From Eutypa lata (taxonomy: Eukaryota; Ascomycota; Sordariomycetes; Xylariales; Diatrypaceae): a stretch of 64,000 nt of DNA. The notes beneath the pieces were generated by a model. The model saw only the letters and a list, made by a program, of their open reading frames with translations, had not been told where the DNA came from and ran no database searches. This document shows positions 21,633-38,644 of the stretch, piece after piece (the first letter of the stretch is position 1; every line of letters starts with the position of its first letter). The stretch covers positions 1,116,001 to 1,180,000 of the forward strand of contig JAKULF010000004.1 in assembly GCA_022661535.1 (NCBI GenBank), written 5' to 3'. The position numbers were made by a program, and so were the translations under genes.

Positions 21633-23485
21633 CTACTGCACCGGTTTCGTGCGAGTCATACAGATGATATCTGCAGCCTGCTCGGCCATAGCATAAGTTG
21701 CAACTTGCAAGTGTCCGGTGAGAGGAACTGGGAATATAGACGTATCCACTACCCGTAGGTTTTCAACCCCCTTAACCTTAAGGTCGGTGTCAACCACGCT
21801 ACCCATTGCAAGTGTGCCCATCGGATGGTAACTCGTTCTATTTTGTAGATCAGTCAGCTTTCCCGTTCATGAGATAACTATTGGCATTGCGTCTTACCCT
21901 ATCCCAGCCCGCAAACGAGCATCGATATCGCTATCTGTTGAGTCGACAGACAATACCCGATCCGATCCAGGGGTACCAACTTCTCCATCAAGGATATCTC
22001 TTCCGATCACTGTAGCATTGCTTCCGGCGAATTTGATTTGAATTTTTAGAGCCTCCCTCGCGACGTAGCGGTCCACGGCAGTGCCTAGGAAATTAGGATC
22101 GATAAGTGGTGTGTAGTTAATATCAGCCGATGCTAGCTTGACTGAACCACGGGATGTAGGTAACAGAGTGACGAGCACAAAGGTCACGATGGTTCCATTA
22201 GCATCACCCGCATACATGAATATATGCTCAGCTAACGTCCGTCTATTGAGCAGCGGATGAGAAGGGTCGGGTGTGCAGCCTTCATCCTCGGAAATAGCGG
22301 CTTTCAGGCCATCTTTGGGTATGTCACTAGAAACCACGAAGTCCATTGGGCCGCCCCAGCCGAATTGTGGCTGGTTGAATACCGGATTTCCTGCAATATA
22401 GATGTCAACTTCATGCATTTGAATTGTATAGTATAGGGTTGAGTACCTGAGGCGACAGCCCAGCCGGCAGACGGGTCTTTCAATTTCCACGCGTGGAAGA
22501 AAAGACCATGGTCTGACAAATTCTTGCCAACCTGGGGCTGGTCTAGAAGAACTGGAATGTTGGCTCTGGTTAGTTCATCAACAGGCCCGACGCCGGATAG
22601 CATGAGTATCTGCGGGGAGCGTATTGCACCGGCAGACAGGATGATTTCCCGGCCATGGATCTCTGTCCCGTTGGCTAACTTGATACCGACCGCAGAGAGC
22701 TCGCTAGCGTTGGAATCGATCAGGACTTTTTCTACCAGAGTGTCAGTTAGAACGGTGATGTTCTTGAGTGAATAAATAGCAGCTGATATTTCCCGTCGGC
22801 CATTATCCTTGCTCTCCTGGAGTTCGCCAACGCCCAATGGATCCCCTGCGTTACCATCCAGTCCAGGGAGAGGGTCGATACCAAGTTCCGCCCACGAACG
22901 CAAAGCGTAACTACGGAGTGGAAATTCCCGCTTCGTAGAAGTTACAGACTGAATCTTCGCAGGTCCATCAAACCCATGCTGGTCCGTATTGATAGTCCTA
23001 CTCCAGAAACTTTCCGACTTTTTCATATAAGGAAGCAGTCCATCATAGCTCCAACGGGCGTCGTTGACACTCTCACCCCAGAGATCGAAATCGTATTTAT
23101 CACCTCGCACCCATCCACCTTGAAAAGAGATACGACATCAGTGCTTCTGTTTCATGTTATGGTTCAGGAGCTAATCGGGTTAATTACCTGTGTTGATGAC
23201 TGTACCGCCTCCCAGCGCTTTACCAGATGGGTAGTTCACCACGCGGTCGTCCAGGTTCGATTGCTTTACGGTGTTGTATTTCCAATCAAAGTCACCACCA
23301 ATTGAATTCGTCGAGTTCGGCCAGACAATATCGGTTCGGCTATTCGCATCTGGCCCGGCTTCGACGACGAGGATTTTGAGCTGATTGTTGAATTCATGGA
23401 GCCGATGTGAGACTACCGAGGCCGACAGACCACCGCCTACAAAGATGTAGTCCCAACTAGTGTTCGAGATTTCAGGAAGATCCAT
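21633..23485 (-). CDS. GMC-family FAD oxidoreductase, 555 aa
   Basis: Four exons in order of transcription: 23188-23485, 22447-23118, 21898-22390 and 21633-21837, total 1668 nt; introns 50-70 nt. Near the N-terminus, YIFVGGGLSASVVSHRL is the FAD-binding beta-alpha-beta turn, and PSGKALGGGTVINTG is the GMC signature 1 region. LSAGAIRSPQILMLSGVGP is the second signature. The C-terminus has the catalytic-His block TSYHPMGT and VPLTGHLQVATYAMAEQ, with the second active-site His. Family members oxidise alcohols, sugars or choline using FAD. The frame stays open about 66 nt upstream without an ATG, so an additional 5' exon (perhaps a signal peptide) is possible; the ATG at 23483-23485 is chosen as the first available. 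Confidence 0.86.
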
Positions 23486-24374
23486 ATCATCACCAGAACT
23501 CTTCAAATTGGAAGGTAACGGTAGAAGATAAGTTTTTGTATTGGGCACCAAGGACTTGATGGTGATGAGAACCTGGCTACTCTTTGTTCGTTCCCCGCCT
23601 CAATTTCCACCTTGCTATTATGCAGATAATCCGACCAACAGCTTATGCCTAGGCTACATAGTACCAATCATATACGATATCCTTTCCAACAACTGGCTCT
23701 TATAAATTGATGTTACATTCCGGATCTGCTCCGTATGTTACCTCAGCTAATTACCAACTGCATACAATCTCTTCTATGTACTGATTTGACTGGTCATAAT
23801 TTACTGACATAAGACAGAACTTTCACGCGCCGTACACCATTCCTCTTCAACCCTACTGTAAGCCCCTGGTCGAACGATAAAGTGGAAATTTTGTGTGGAT
23901 CATAGTTCATGGTGGTCATCTTCATTGCGCAGATCATATTATATCCTCCTTACTCGGTTTTTAGAATAATATTGCGAAGAACTCCCAATATAATTTCTTG
24001 AACTAGCGATGATGATCTTAGACCATCTTTTTCATCGTAATTAGTTACAGTAGCCTTTGGTAGCAAGTTTTACAGGTCCAACTCCTTAGACGGAAATGAA
24101 GCCTGCGGAAAATTCATGATAGTACGTAGGCATAGCCCCTTGTTTCTCCTTCGTTTACCAATATTCAACACGTTCCTAGTACTACGATAGGATTACTTGT
24201 CTTATCTAGATCTTACAGCCAAGTACTTAAGGCAGTAGCTGGCGTCAGCTGAAGATTCACCCCACTCCTACGGGTCAACTCCGTCTTGGGTGTGATGTAT
24301 GCGTTTAGCTCAACTAAGTAATGTTGATTCATTTCATACCTCTTTCTCCTCGAAACGCTTGAGCTAGAGGAATC
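23486..24374. other. Intergenic between divergent genes
   Basis: About 890 bp, promoter of the GMC gene and 5' flank of the broken HET gene. No gene or clear element seen. A missing first exon of the GMC gene could lie in 23552-23700. Confidence 0.5.
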
Positions 24375-26931
24375 ATGGGCGACTACCAATACACATCACT
24401 GTCCAACCCCACCTCTATACAGGTGGCACGCTTGATCTAGCCATCCCTGCTCGACCCTGACGCTGTGCACATATCCCTAGAGACCATTAATCTCGACGTC
24501 GAGCCCACCTTTGACGGCCTTTCGTACACCTGGGGGCCGCCATGCACCGTCTTTCTCACCATAGAAGAGTGGGACCGTAACAAAGGGCACCGAAAAGCAC
24601 CTCTCAATAACCGCGCTCGCATCTCCTGTGACGGAAAACCACTTCTAGTGGGCAGGAACCTCTATGGCTGGCTTCTGGTATGGCAGCACATCACCGAGAT
24701 CTCGCGGAATCGCGATGACGAGAGGGTATCTAGAGCTCAACAAGGGGGCATGCACGTCTCGGAGACACTATGGATCGACGCGCTGTGCATCAACCAAGAT
24801 GATCCAAGAAAGAGCGCGGAGGTAGCGATGATGGGCAATATATACGCGTGTACCCAACGAGTCTTTGTCTGGCTTGGTCTCGAGGATAGTTTCGTACGGC
24901 CGGCACTGCAGCTATTGATGCCCCTTGCCGAGATACCGTTAGCCAAGGCACCGCTCATGGGAGATCTATTGGATGGAGTGACGGCGCAAGAGTTCGGGAT
25001 GCCACTTATCTATTCAGCGGCTTGGCGGCCCGTCTTTGCATTCCTGAATCGGGCGTGGTTCCATCGCGCCTGGATTGTACAGGAACTAGCTCTCGCGAAA
25101 GTATGCAAACTCCAGTGCGGATTACTCAGCTTTAATTGGGGGACTATCGCGCAGACATGCAGGTTCATGTACGAGGGATTGATGGACGAGGGATTCAGTC
25201 AGAATGCTATATTCGAGATTGAGGGGCCGCGTTACCTGGAACCTTTGTTCTACGACGATTTGATGCCCATCCTGAGGACCGAGCCCAGAGAGGACTCGGA
25301 TAGACATTTGTTCGTGTCCGAATTGAACGGTAAACGAAACCCGGTGTCCTATTTCTCCGGACTCGATGCTATCCGCGCCAGCGTTACGGCGCATCTACGC
25401 TCAGATTTTGCCAGACTCCCAACAGATACAAGGTACATCGAGCGTGGTGATGGAGTCCCGTTGTTTGAGCTGATAGATTTGGACAGTGAAACCGAATGTA
25501 CTGACCCTAAGGACAAGGTATATGCATTCCTCGAGGTAGGGAAGATGCCATACTACATGCCTACAAACCCAAGCAGCGCACGGCGCGACATAGTTCCAGC
25601 TTACGATGGTCTATCCAACGAAGGTGTCTACTTGCAAGCGGCTTGGTTCTTGTTACTTTCTGGAACGAATCTTGATCTCTTGTCACGGGTGGACTATGCC
25701 GACCCGGATGATAAGGTGTCTCGCTCATCGAAATCCCTACCTTCCTGGGTACCTTACTGGAACTCGCCTAAGTCGCAGGCTCGGATGTCGTCGCTTCACG
25801 GGTTTATGCCCCAGAATTGGTATGCTGCTGGCTCGTCGATTTGGAAACTGCCAGAGGAAGATAAACTACACCAAAAAGTCGTTTCAGTGGAAGGAACCAT
25901 GATGGGAAATGTAATAGAAGTAGTCGAGGTCTCTGACGAGTTCTCTCTCTCTCGGTCCGGAGTAGTTGCTGCCGATATGCCCGAATTTTACCCCTAGACT
26001 ACCTGTCGTAAAGATCTGTAGAACGCTCATAGCAAATTCGACCGCTACCGAATATCCCGCCCCGGACTTCTTGGCCTGCTTTTACAACGATATCTGGCTG
26101 GACGACATGAAGCGGGCAGCAAGGGAGGCTTATTCTGACGAGGGGCTGAAAGGTCCCGAAAAGGGAGACGAGTGGCAACGTTTTGTGAAAAGCCATTCCC
26201 CGCTATTCGAAGAGTTTGAAAACGAGTTTGAAGACAAGCTCAAGGCGAACAACGATGACCAGGATGAACAAGATGAACATGAAGATTCAGATAGCGAGTC
26301 TGAGCCTGGATCTCATGGTAAAAATACGAAGTCAGAAGGAGAGGATGCAGATCCACCTAGATATCAAAGCTCCAAGGAACCCAGTGATGTTTCACGCAAA
26401 TCCTATAGTAAGGACAAGTCCTCATCCACTCTAGGACTATTAGTTAACGTTGAAGCGCAACCTCTATCCCAAATGACATTGATGTTAGAGGGGATATCCC
26501 GCCCACTTCTGGAAGATAATGAAAACAACAATACAGAAACCGAAGACACTACCAAACCGCCCGAGGAAAAGAGATTTAAGCCCCGAAACAGCATAGTAAC
26601 AGAAGTAACAGAAGAGTTTGAAGCCAAGTTATAGACGTCCGAAAAATGGAGAGGGGATAAGGTGAAAGAGTACAAGAGGCTAATGGCGCGCTTCACAAGG
26701 CGCAGGCGCGTCTTCCGTACGGACAATGACTATTTCGGGAACGGGCCGTTGGGGATTCGAGAGGGCGACGAGGAGTGGGTCCTCGCAGGTGGAAGGGTAC
26801 CTTTCGTATTGCGGCCCCTAAGCTGTGGAAGATATAGCCTAGTCGGCGATGCATACGTCCACGGAGCTATGCGTAGGGGGGTCATTGAAAGGCTAGGCAC
26901 TGGTGAACTGACGAGCTTAGAACTGGAGTAA
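24375..26931 (+). pseudogene. HET-domain (heterokaryon incompatibility) gene, broken in three places
   Basis: HET proteins trigger cell death when genetically different hyphae fuse. The frame starts at ATG 24375 (MGDYQYTSLSNPTSIQVARL, the usual HET opening) and meets TAG at 24438-24440, after which the same frame continues to 25997. The HET core is intact: SYTWGPP, LWIDALCINQDDPRKSAEV and FNRAWFHRAWIVQELA. Around 25980-25997 the reading shifts by one frame (PEFYP then LPVVKICRTLIA). A second TAG at 26632-26634 precedes the conserved C-terminus (RRRVFRTDN, WVLAGG, YVHGAM), ending at 26931. An acidic Asp/Glu insert lies at 26250-26400. Both TAGs could come from CAG by CpA-to-TpA change. The longest single frame, 24465-25997 (510 aa), lacks an ATG at its start. 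Confidence 0.85.
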
Positions 26932-27138
26932 ATAAACTTATCTTTGCTATTACTCACATGGACAAGAACTCCAATGACGGGAAATATACGTAGGAGGTCA
27001 ATGATGACTGGAAACATGAACATGGCGACCCCGTAAAACTATGGGATTCTTAAATTCCAGCTAAGATTTACAATACAAAAGATCCAATCACATTCATTTT
27101 AGGTAGATACAGAGCAAAACAAAATCCCAATTATAACT

Positions 27139-27166
27139 ACATAGATACATAGATACATAGATACAG
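27139..27166. repeat. Short tandem repeat, ATACATAG units
   Basis: About three and a half copies of an 8-nt unit (ACATAGAT) in AT-rich DNA downstream of the broken HET gene. Confidence 0.7.
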
Positions 27167-27214
27167 TCCGCTGTCCATTCCAACACTAAGATACCTACAT
27201 GAGGGCGAAATCAA

Positions 27215-27700
27215 TCAAACTCCACACGTTCTACAGCTGCAATCGATGCGCATGGGAAGGGTATTGTTGTGTCTAATGTGAAAGCACGCCGGCCCCAGAA
27301 CTCTTTGCCCCTTGAACCCGACTGCGGCTGGGATCTCCGGCTCGGACACTATCTCTGCCTGGATCGGAGCGAAGTTTAGCATTCCAACACACCGTCTTGG
27401 AAACAAGTTGCGTCCGATTACAGAGAAGTGCCGACGAGGTAGCACTCCCACTTCCGCCCAATTGGTTGTGTATCCCACGGCTACGGGGATGATCGACTGA
27501 CCAAGGGATGTATGATCAATTGCGCATCGTGTGAGTGGTGTTGGTAGCTGTATCGATTGAAGGTCAAGTAGTGATGGGTCTGGTTTCTTCATTAGTTGGC
27601 AAGTAGGGCACTCAACTGTGTCCTGTTGTGCCGCGATACCCATGTTTTGCCATAGGAGGAAAGTTTGACAGCTTTTGAAAATGGCCCACCACTCGCTCAA
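27215..27700 (-). CDS. Unassigned open frame, possible exon
   Basis: A frame of about 160 codons without an ATG at its start. It holds eight cysteines, several paired (CPTCQ near the start, CSCRTC at the end), and reads smoothly, but no family is recognised. An overlapping frame upstream (27612-27887) contains an ATG and MKINASVFAAMQARDISDCR, which could be a first exon, yet no splice pair joins the two convincingly. It could be an orphan secreted protein, a decayed gene or chance. Low confidence. Confidence 0.22.
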   Translation of the reverse strand: MSEWWAIFKSCQTFLLWQNMGIAAQQDTVECPTCQLMKKPDPSLLDLQSIQLPTPLTRCAIDHTSLGQSIIPVAVGYTTNWAEVGVLPRRHFSVIGRNLFPRRCVGMLNFAPIQAEIVSEPEIPAAVGFKGQRVLGPACFHIRHNNTLPMRIDCSCRTCGV

Positions 27701-28028
27701 CTTGATGGAATCCTAGGACACACCAACCCAGGTACCCCATGCCTAAGCCTCTCTCTTTCTTCCTCGCTGATAGTATAGTTACTAGTTGCCTGGTGAAGAT
27801 GTTCACAGCTAGTAGGCGGCAGTCCGAAATATCTCGTGCCTGCATGGCAGCAAAAACAGATGCGTTGATCTTCATGGGCGCGTGCACCGCAAGGGATGGG
27901 GACTGTGGATAAGCCGGAAAACTGCTCCTTAATATCGTAAAGGGGGAATTCCCACAGTGAGGGGCACTATATATTCGGAAAGGGATGGTACCATCGACCG
28001 CGACAGTATGTCAGGAGGTCGTGCCATA

Positions 28029-28279
28029 GTTGTTTGCCAAGTCTGTCATGGAGGTAATACATGGGATAATTTTGGTTCACCTGGGACAAATTACAACAAA
28101 TCCCCTTCCAATTACCAATGCGATAATAGTCGGCAAATTTCCAAATCGCTTACAAATAAAGCGATCGCAAATCTGTCAATTGTTACCATGCCGGTGATTG
28201 GAAGGGAATTTGTTGTAATTTGTCCCAGATGAACCAAATCATCCCTTATACTACCTCTATGATAGACTTGGCGAACAAA
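28029..28279. mobile_element. MITE-like element with about 88-bp terminal inverted repeats
   Basis: The left arm (28029-28116) and the reverse complement of the right arm (28193-28279) match over their whole length with roughly a dozen differences. Shared blocks include TTGCCAAGTCT/TCGCCAAGTCT at the tips and GGGACAAATTACAACAAAT inside. The element is bounded by TA on both sides (28027-28028 and 28280-28281), as expected for a Tc1/mariner target duplication. At 251 bp it is too short to encode a transposase, so it would move in trans. The central 76 bp is AT-rich. No second copy was seen in the window. Confidence 0.75.
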
Positions 28280-28591
28280 TAGTTAAAAATTGTCCACGGG
28301 TCGAAGCCGCCTCTACCGGGTCGGTAAACCTGACTAGGGACACCCGGTACTTCTGGGGATTACTAGATAGGTTTCATATGCCATCATCGTGCTAGGGTTG
28401 TTTAACTCATCCGCTGTAGGATGGATGGCGGAAGGCACCGCGATGTTCTCCTCTAGATACACCATACTTAGGTGCGGGTTTCGTATAGAAATGTCTGCGT
28501 CGGCCGGAGGAAGAGGTCAGGCTTCGTAGCGTCCCCGGAAGGACATGCGGCTACTGTGGTACCCCCCAACTCATGATTGGCGGGGTACCAG

Positions 28592-29661
28592 TCAAGTGCC
28601 TATCGACAGCCTCGGGCACTGCGGGCAGCTAAGGACCGGCGGTAGGAGCGACGGTGGTAAGATGCCATCGGGTGCGTTTCTACTTACCCGCTCAACACCG
28701 AGAGTGCTGCGAGGACTGTCTACGTTGTCGCCAACGATACTTTCGGTGCCCATCTGGCAAGCTGGATAGATGTGCAGAGCCCAGACGCCGTGAGAGGGCA
28801 TCCCGGTAGTCTTAATTTTCGTAGAATGGCTGCAGAATCCTTACTGTAGCTTGAGTATGCCGAAGGTGTTTTTTGACATCGCTTAGCGCACGTAGTTCTA
28901 TTGAAACAGAAGAAAGAATATCTCTGAGTTGTAAGTTTGAATTTATATATGATAGATAGAGCGGAAGAGGGAAAGTGAATGTAGGAGCAATAGACCGACC
29001 CTCCCTGATGGATTCGGGTAGACTTGAGTAAGAGCATGACTGTTCGGACTCGAAAGATGGTGAATTACGTGTGGACGGGTGAAGCCAGAAGGCTTGCCGG
29101 CTCTAACGTACAACTCGATCGTCAAATCAGACAGTTACTAGCGAGATTTCCCTCACAATAGCAGTGCTGTATTCAGTTTTATGAGGTGAAGAGAATGATC
29201 GAGGACTCGGTGGCCCACTGTGTGGGCACTGCCACCTGGAGCGGCACTATTGAAGACAATGCAAGGCCGGAAGGCTGGAGGGGTGGTGTCTAATGAATAA
29301 TGAGAATAAGTATATACTCATGAAGTCGGGACATGAGAGATACCTTCGAGATCGCAACCAGGCCGTGCGATGTTTGTAGGGTGAAGGGGTCCAGCAGAAA
29401 ACTTCTTCAACGTTGCTTTGAAGGACTATTGTGCCTTGTCGAGTCCTCCAATGTTGTGCTCGTCGGTGATATACATTTCTTTCCGGCTTCTGCAGCGGGC
29501 CCAATGGGATGAGTTGGAAACCCAAAGGGGTCTACAGGCCTCGCAGATTTCATAGATGGTAAAATTGAGTCTATGAGCCATGCGGAGTTGCTCAACCCCC
29601 AGACACTGACGTTTGACTCGGAGTTGGCGGCCGCCCTCCGGAGAGGGTTGATAAGCACCAC
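28592..29661 (-). pseudogene. Probable remnant of a GMC oxidoreductase
   Basis: On the minus strand at 28592-28801, HIYPACQMG followed by VDSPRSTLGVERV and ILP resembles the C-terminal His block of GMC oxidoreductases (HPxGTCxMG..VDSRLRVxGVxxLRV..ASIxP). Upstream (29407-29661), MKSARPVDPFGFPTHPIGP resembles the mid-domain of the same family. The pieces are in different frames with stops between, so this is a decayed copy if the reading is right. Boundaries are approximate. It is not a close copy of the intact GMC gene at 21.6-23.5 kb by eye. Confidence 0.35.
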
Positions 29662-35379
<5,718 letters not shown>

Positions 35380-36755
35380 AGTTCTTGCCTCAAATAAAGA
35401 GTAGGAAAACAAACATACTACTAGATTACGATGGGCGGACGTATTTAGAGTGGAGCTTTCAGCTCATTTACCTACATACCTAGCTATCTAGAGATGGGAT
35501 TGCTTCGGATGGAAGTTCCGAGGATATATAGAAGGAATATAAAAAATTCTCGTTTTCTCTATGCCATTAATTAGCCTTCTTTTTTCATGTGATTCATCAT
35601 ATTTGGATGTCGAAGGTTCTCTTTTGATTTCATATTCATATATGACTACATAGTTTCTCGAGCTGTAAACAAACACCATCCCTACCAGGATACGATAGGA
35701 AGATAAGAAGAAATGAATCCGGTATCGTGATGATGTCGTTCACCAAGTTAGCCTGTCCGATCTTAACCGGATTATGCCCCCCGGCGATGCAGGGGGGGGT
35801 TTGCACGCGAAATTACAACGTGCAGGAAAACGTGCTAACTAGACCATCTTAGCACGAGAACCGAGCAGAAAAAGGGCACGGCGCGCAAACGCATCTTTAA
35901 GGGGAATAGAAAGAGAAGGATGAGGCTTACTCAGTATGGTCTGGTTTGATCCTTTTTGGGATTGGGGAAATGTAACCCAGTCATAACACACCAATACGAC
36001 GCTACATTAGCACTCTCTCTATCGCCGCCGCTCACCTCACCCAGTCCCTCAGTCACTCACTTGCAGACTTACTATTCTCCTCTCACTACCACCCACACCA
36101 CACATTCTTTTTTTTTTTTTTTCTCCTCACGATTTCCCTGTTGGAGGGTTACGCTACTACCTTACCTTACTCTCGTTTTTTTCCCTCATTCATTAATCCC
36201 TCCACGCCACGCCACACCACGGCCGAAAAAAGAAGAAATCACGCGAGGAAGCTTCGTCGTCCGCTCCCTTCCCTCTTCTCGAAACGCCGTCCAATCCTTT
36301 GATCATCCCCTCCTTCCTATTCGCCTAATTGTATTGTCCCCTCGTTGTCTTAATTGAATTGAATTGACTGGTGCCGAATTGAAGCGAAAAAGAAGCGAAT
36401 TGAAAGCGTTTACGTACATACTGTTACCATAGCATAATCATCTCGTCTTTTTTTTTTAACATCTCATATCACGAACCAATTGATACCCCTCCCTCACGAT
36501 AGCTTCATCGCGATACCTAATCATTTATACATACATACATACATACATACATACATACCATATACGTACATATCTGCGGATTAAACAAAACCCAGTAGAT
36601 AGCGATGTCCAATTCCCAGCAATGAACAGAACCGGACCTGCAACGCCTCGCCGCTGCCGCCACGATCGCCGCTGCGGACCTCGAATGATAATACCATAAT
36701 AAAAGATTAAATAATAATAAAAAGTCCCGCAAATCTCTCTCAAATATCAACTCAA
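35380..36755. other. Intergenic, 1.4 kb
   Basis: 3' flank of ATP sulfurylase, then the promoter and leader of the membrane-protein gene with CT-rich and T-rich runs (36000-36200) and a TACA microsatellite. No gene seen. Confidence 0.6.
36527..36558. repeat. Microsatellite, ATAC x 8
   Basis: Thirty-two nucleotides of uninterrupted ATAC repeats in the leader region about 200 bp before the ATG at 36756. Likely length-polymorphic between strains. Confidence 0.9.
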
Positions 36756-38282
36756 ATGGCATCGTCAGACCACCACGCGAGCCTCACGAGCAACGACAGC
36801 ACGAGCGCGCTTCTGGGACGGCGCGGCGGCGGAGGCGGCGGGGGTGGTGGCAAGACGGGGGGGAACCTCTCCTACCAGGGACACCAGCGCATGCAATCGC
36901 AAGCATCGACAGTGTCACCCGTTCTCTCGTCCCCACCGCGGATCGCCGCACCAGCGCCATCCAGACAACAGTTGCAAACAGGGGTACCAGTAGCAGTAGC
37001 GCAGCCGCAGCCCGTATCGCCCATCAGTCCGATATACGAGAAACCCACTGGAGGAGAAGGAGTAGGAGGATGGGGCGGCACGACGAGCGTCTCGATCTCG
37101 TCGCCGCTCTCCCCCCGCGCCCATCAACAGCAGCTTCAACAACAGCACCAGCACCAGCACCAAGCGCAGCAATCCTCCATCTCGTCGACGTCGGGTTTCG
37201 AGTTCCGGGGGTTCGATTTCTTCGCCAAGAAGGATTTCAACGAGCTGAAGGACGCGTCGAGGGCGTATTTCAACAACCTCGCTGTCAATCGCCCCGTGTC
37301 GTTTATTAGCTTTCGGAGTAACAGTAAGAATGGGAATGGAGGGGGAGTGGGTGCGGGTGCGGGTGCGGGTGCAGCTGCCGGTGCTGGGAATGGAACCAGC
37401 AATGGGGCCTCCTGGCTAGGCGATGCTACGCCCCCTGCCTCCCCGACTTTGGCCGCTAGGAGACTCGCGGAGAACCCGTCGCCCATTCCTGGGGGCAGGT
37501 TAGATGGCAGTGGTGGTAGTGACGAGGGGAAAGCAAAGAGAGGGGGAGTCGCGGCCGGTGGAGCCGCCGCCGCCGCAGGGGGTGGAGGGGCCACGGGAGG
37601 CGGAAGCGGGGGTCGGCTATTCGGCTCGCCGACGCCGGCGGAGCCGCGGATCTTCGGGCTCCGGAAGAAGATGTTCTGGGTGCTGCTCGCTCTAGTAGGC
37701 ATCGTGCTCCTCGTCATCATCATCGCCGTCAGCGTCGGGGTCAGCATGAGCCGCAAGGGCGACAGCGCCAGCCAGAACGGGGACAGCGAAGGCGCCGTCG
37801 ACGGGAGCCCCACCGCGACAACGGCGTCGGCCTCCGACGAGCTCACGACGACCATAACCGCGACGGAGACGACGCCGCCCACGACCGTGACGGACGAGCA
37901 CACCGCCACCAAGACGACGACGACGCCCAAGGCGACCAACACCTCCGGCAGCGGTGGTAGTGGCGGCGGGGCGAAGCTCGACTGCCCCGCCGCCAACGGG
38001 ACGACGTACCAGGTGCCCGGGTCCGACAAGTCGTTCCTGCGGATCTGCGGCGTCGACTACGACGCGCAGCAGGGCGAGGCTACGGACCTGGGCCAGGTGG
38101 AGACCGAGACGATGCTCGATTGCATGAAGAACTGCGCGGGGACGTTCGACTGCGATGCCTGCGCTTGGGGCTTCGTCGAGGGCGATACGGGTACGCTGCA
38201 TACCTGCTGGTTGAAGAGCGATTTGAGTAGTAAAGGTGGACATGACGTCGATGATGGGTGGAGCTTTGCTGTGCTTTTGTGA
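36756..38282 (+). CDS. Single-pass membrane protein with C-terminal cysteine (PAN/apple-like) domain, 508 aa
   Basis: Intronless. Residues 1-300 are low-complexity, rich in Gly, Ser and Gln, with poly-Gly and poly-Ala tracts and a central FEFRGFDFFAKKDF segment. One strong transmembrane helix lies near residues 306-329 (FWVLLALVGIVLLVIIIAV). A Thr/Ser-rich stalk (about 345-400) follows, likely O-glycosylated. The last 100 residues contain seven cysteines (CPAANGTTY, ICGVDY, LDCMKNCAG, DCDACAWG, TCWLK), the pattern seen in fungal PAN/apple-like domains, which bind protein or carbohydrate. The topology predicts an outside C-terminus at the plasma membrane. It may sense or bind the cell wall; function unproven. 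Confidence 0.8.
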   Translation: MASSDHHASLTSNDSTSALLGRRGGGGGGGGGKTGGNLSYQGHQRMQSQASTVSPVLSSPPRIAAPAPSRQQLQTGVPVAVAQPQPVSPISPIYEKPTGGEGVGGWGGTTSVSISSPLSPRAHQQQLQQQHQHQHQAQQSSISSTSGFEFRGFDFFAKKDFNELKDASRAYFNNLAVNRPVSFISFRSNSKNGNGGGVGAGAGAGAAAGAGNGTSNGASWLGDATPPASPTLAARRLAENPSPIPGGRLDGSGGSDEGKAKRGGVAAGGAAAAAGGGGATGGGSGGRLFGSPTPAEPRIFGLRKKMFWVLLALVGIVLLVIIIAVSVGVSMSRKGDSASQNGDSEGAVDGSPTATTASASDELTTTITATETTPPTTVTDEHTATKTTTTPKATNTSGSGGSGGGAKLDCPAANGTTYQVPGSDKSFLRICGVDYDAQQGEATDLGQVETETMLDCMKNCAGTFDCDACAWGFVEGDTGTLHTCWLKSDLSSKGGHDVDDGWSFAVLL

Positions 38283-38644
38283 TGTGGAGAGAGAGAGAGA
38301 GGGGGAGAGAAAGGGGGGTGGTGGAGGTGTTGTGAAGAACTTCGTTGTTTGTCGGTTAAATAGGTAGATACGTGATTTTGATATATTGTGTATGGAGCGA
38401 TTCATATTGCAACAAGCGGAAAATATTGTATTGTCTGCTCATGTTATAAATGACTTATCAATAGATACCCCCTTTTAATGCTGCGTCCCACATATGTTAC
38501 ACTATGCCTTATACTACACTCCAGTCGAGGTCTCAAAGGTCTGCCATGAAAGGTTTAAAATTTATTATCACAAACTGAAAATGTCGGTTGTGTATATGTG
38601 TTGCGTTTGATCATGTCCACATCAACTTGCCTTGATCTATTGCA
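38283..38644. other. Intergenic between convergent genes
   Basis: About 360 bp of 3' flank with GA-rich run at 38286-38315 and AT-rich DNA. Nothing else seen. Confidence 0.6.

Noticed and set aside
37136..38029. 297-codon minus-strand frame rich in Pro/Ala/Ser
   Set aside because: Shadow of the membrane-protein gene, which has a clear TM helix and Cys domain on the plus strand.
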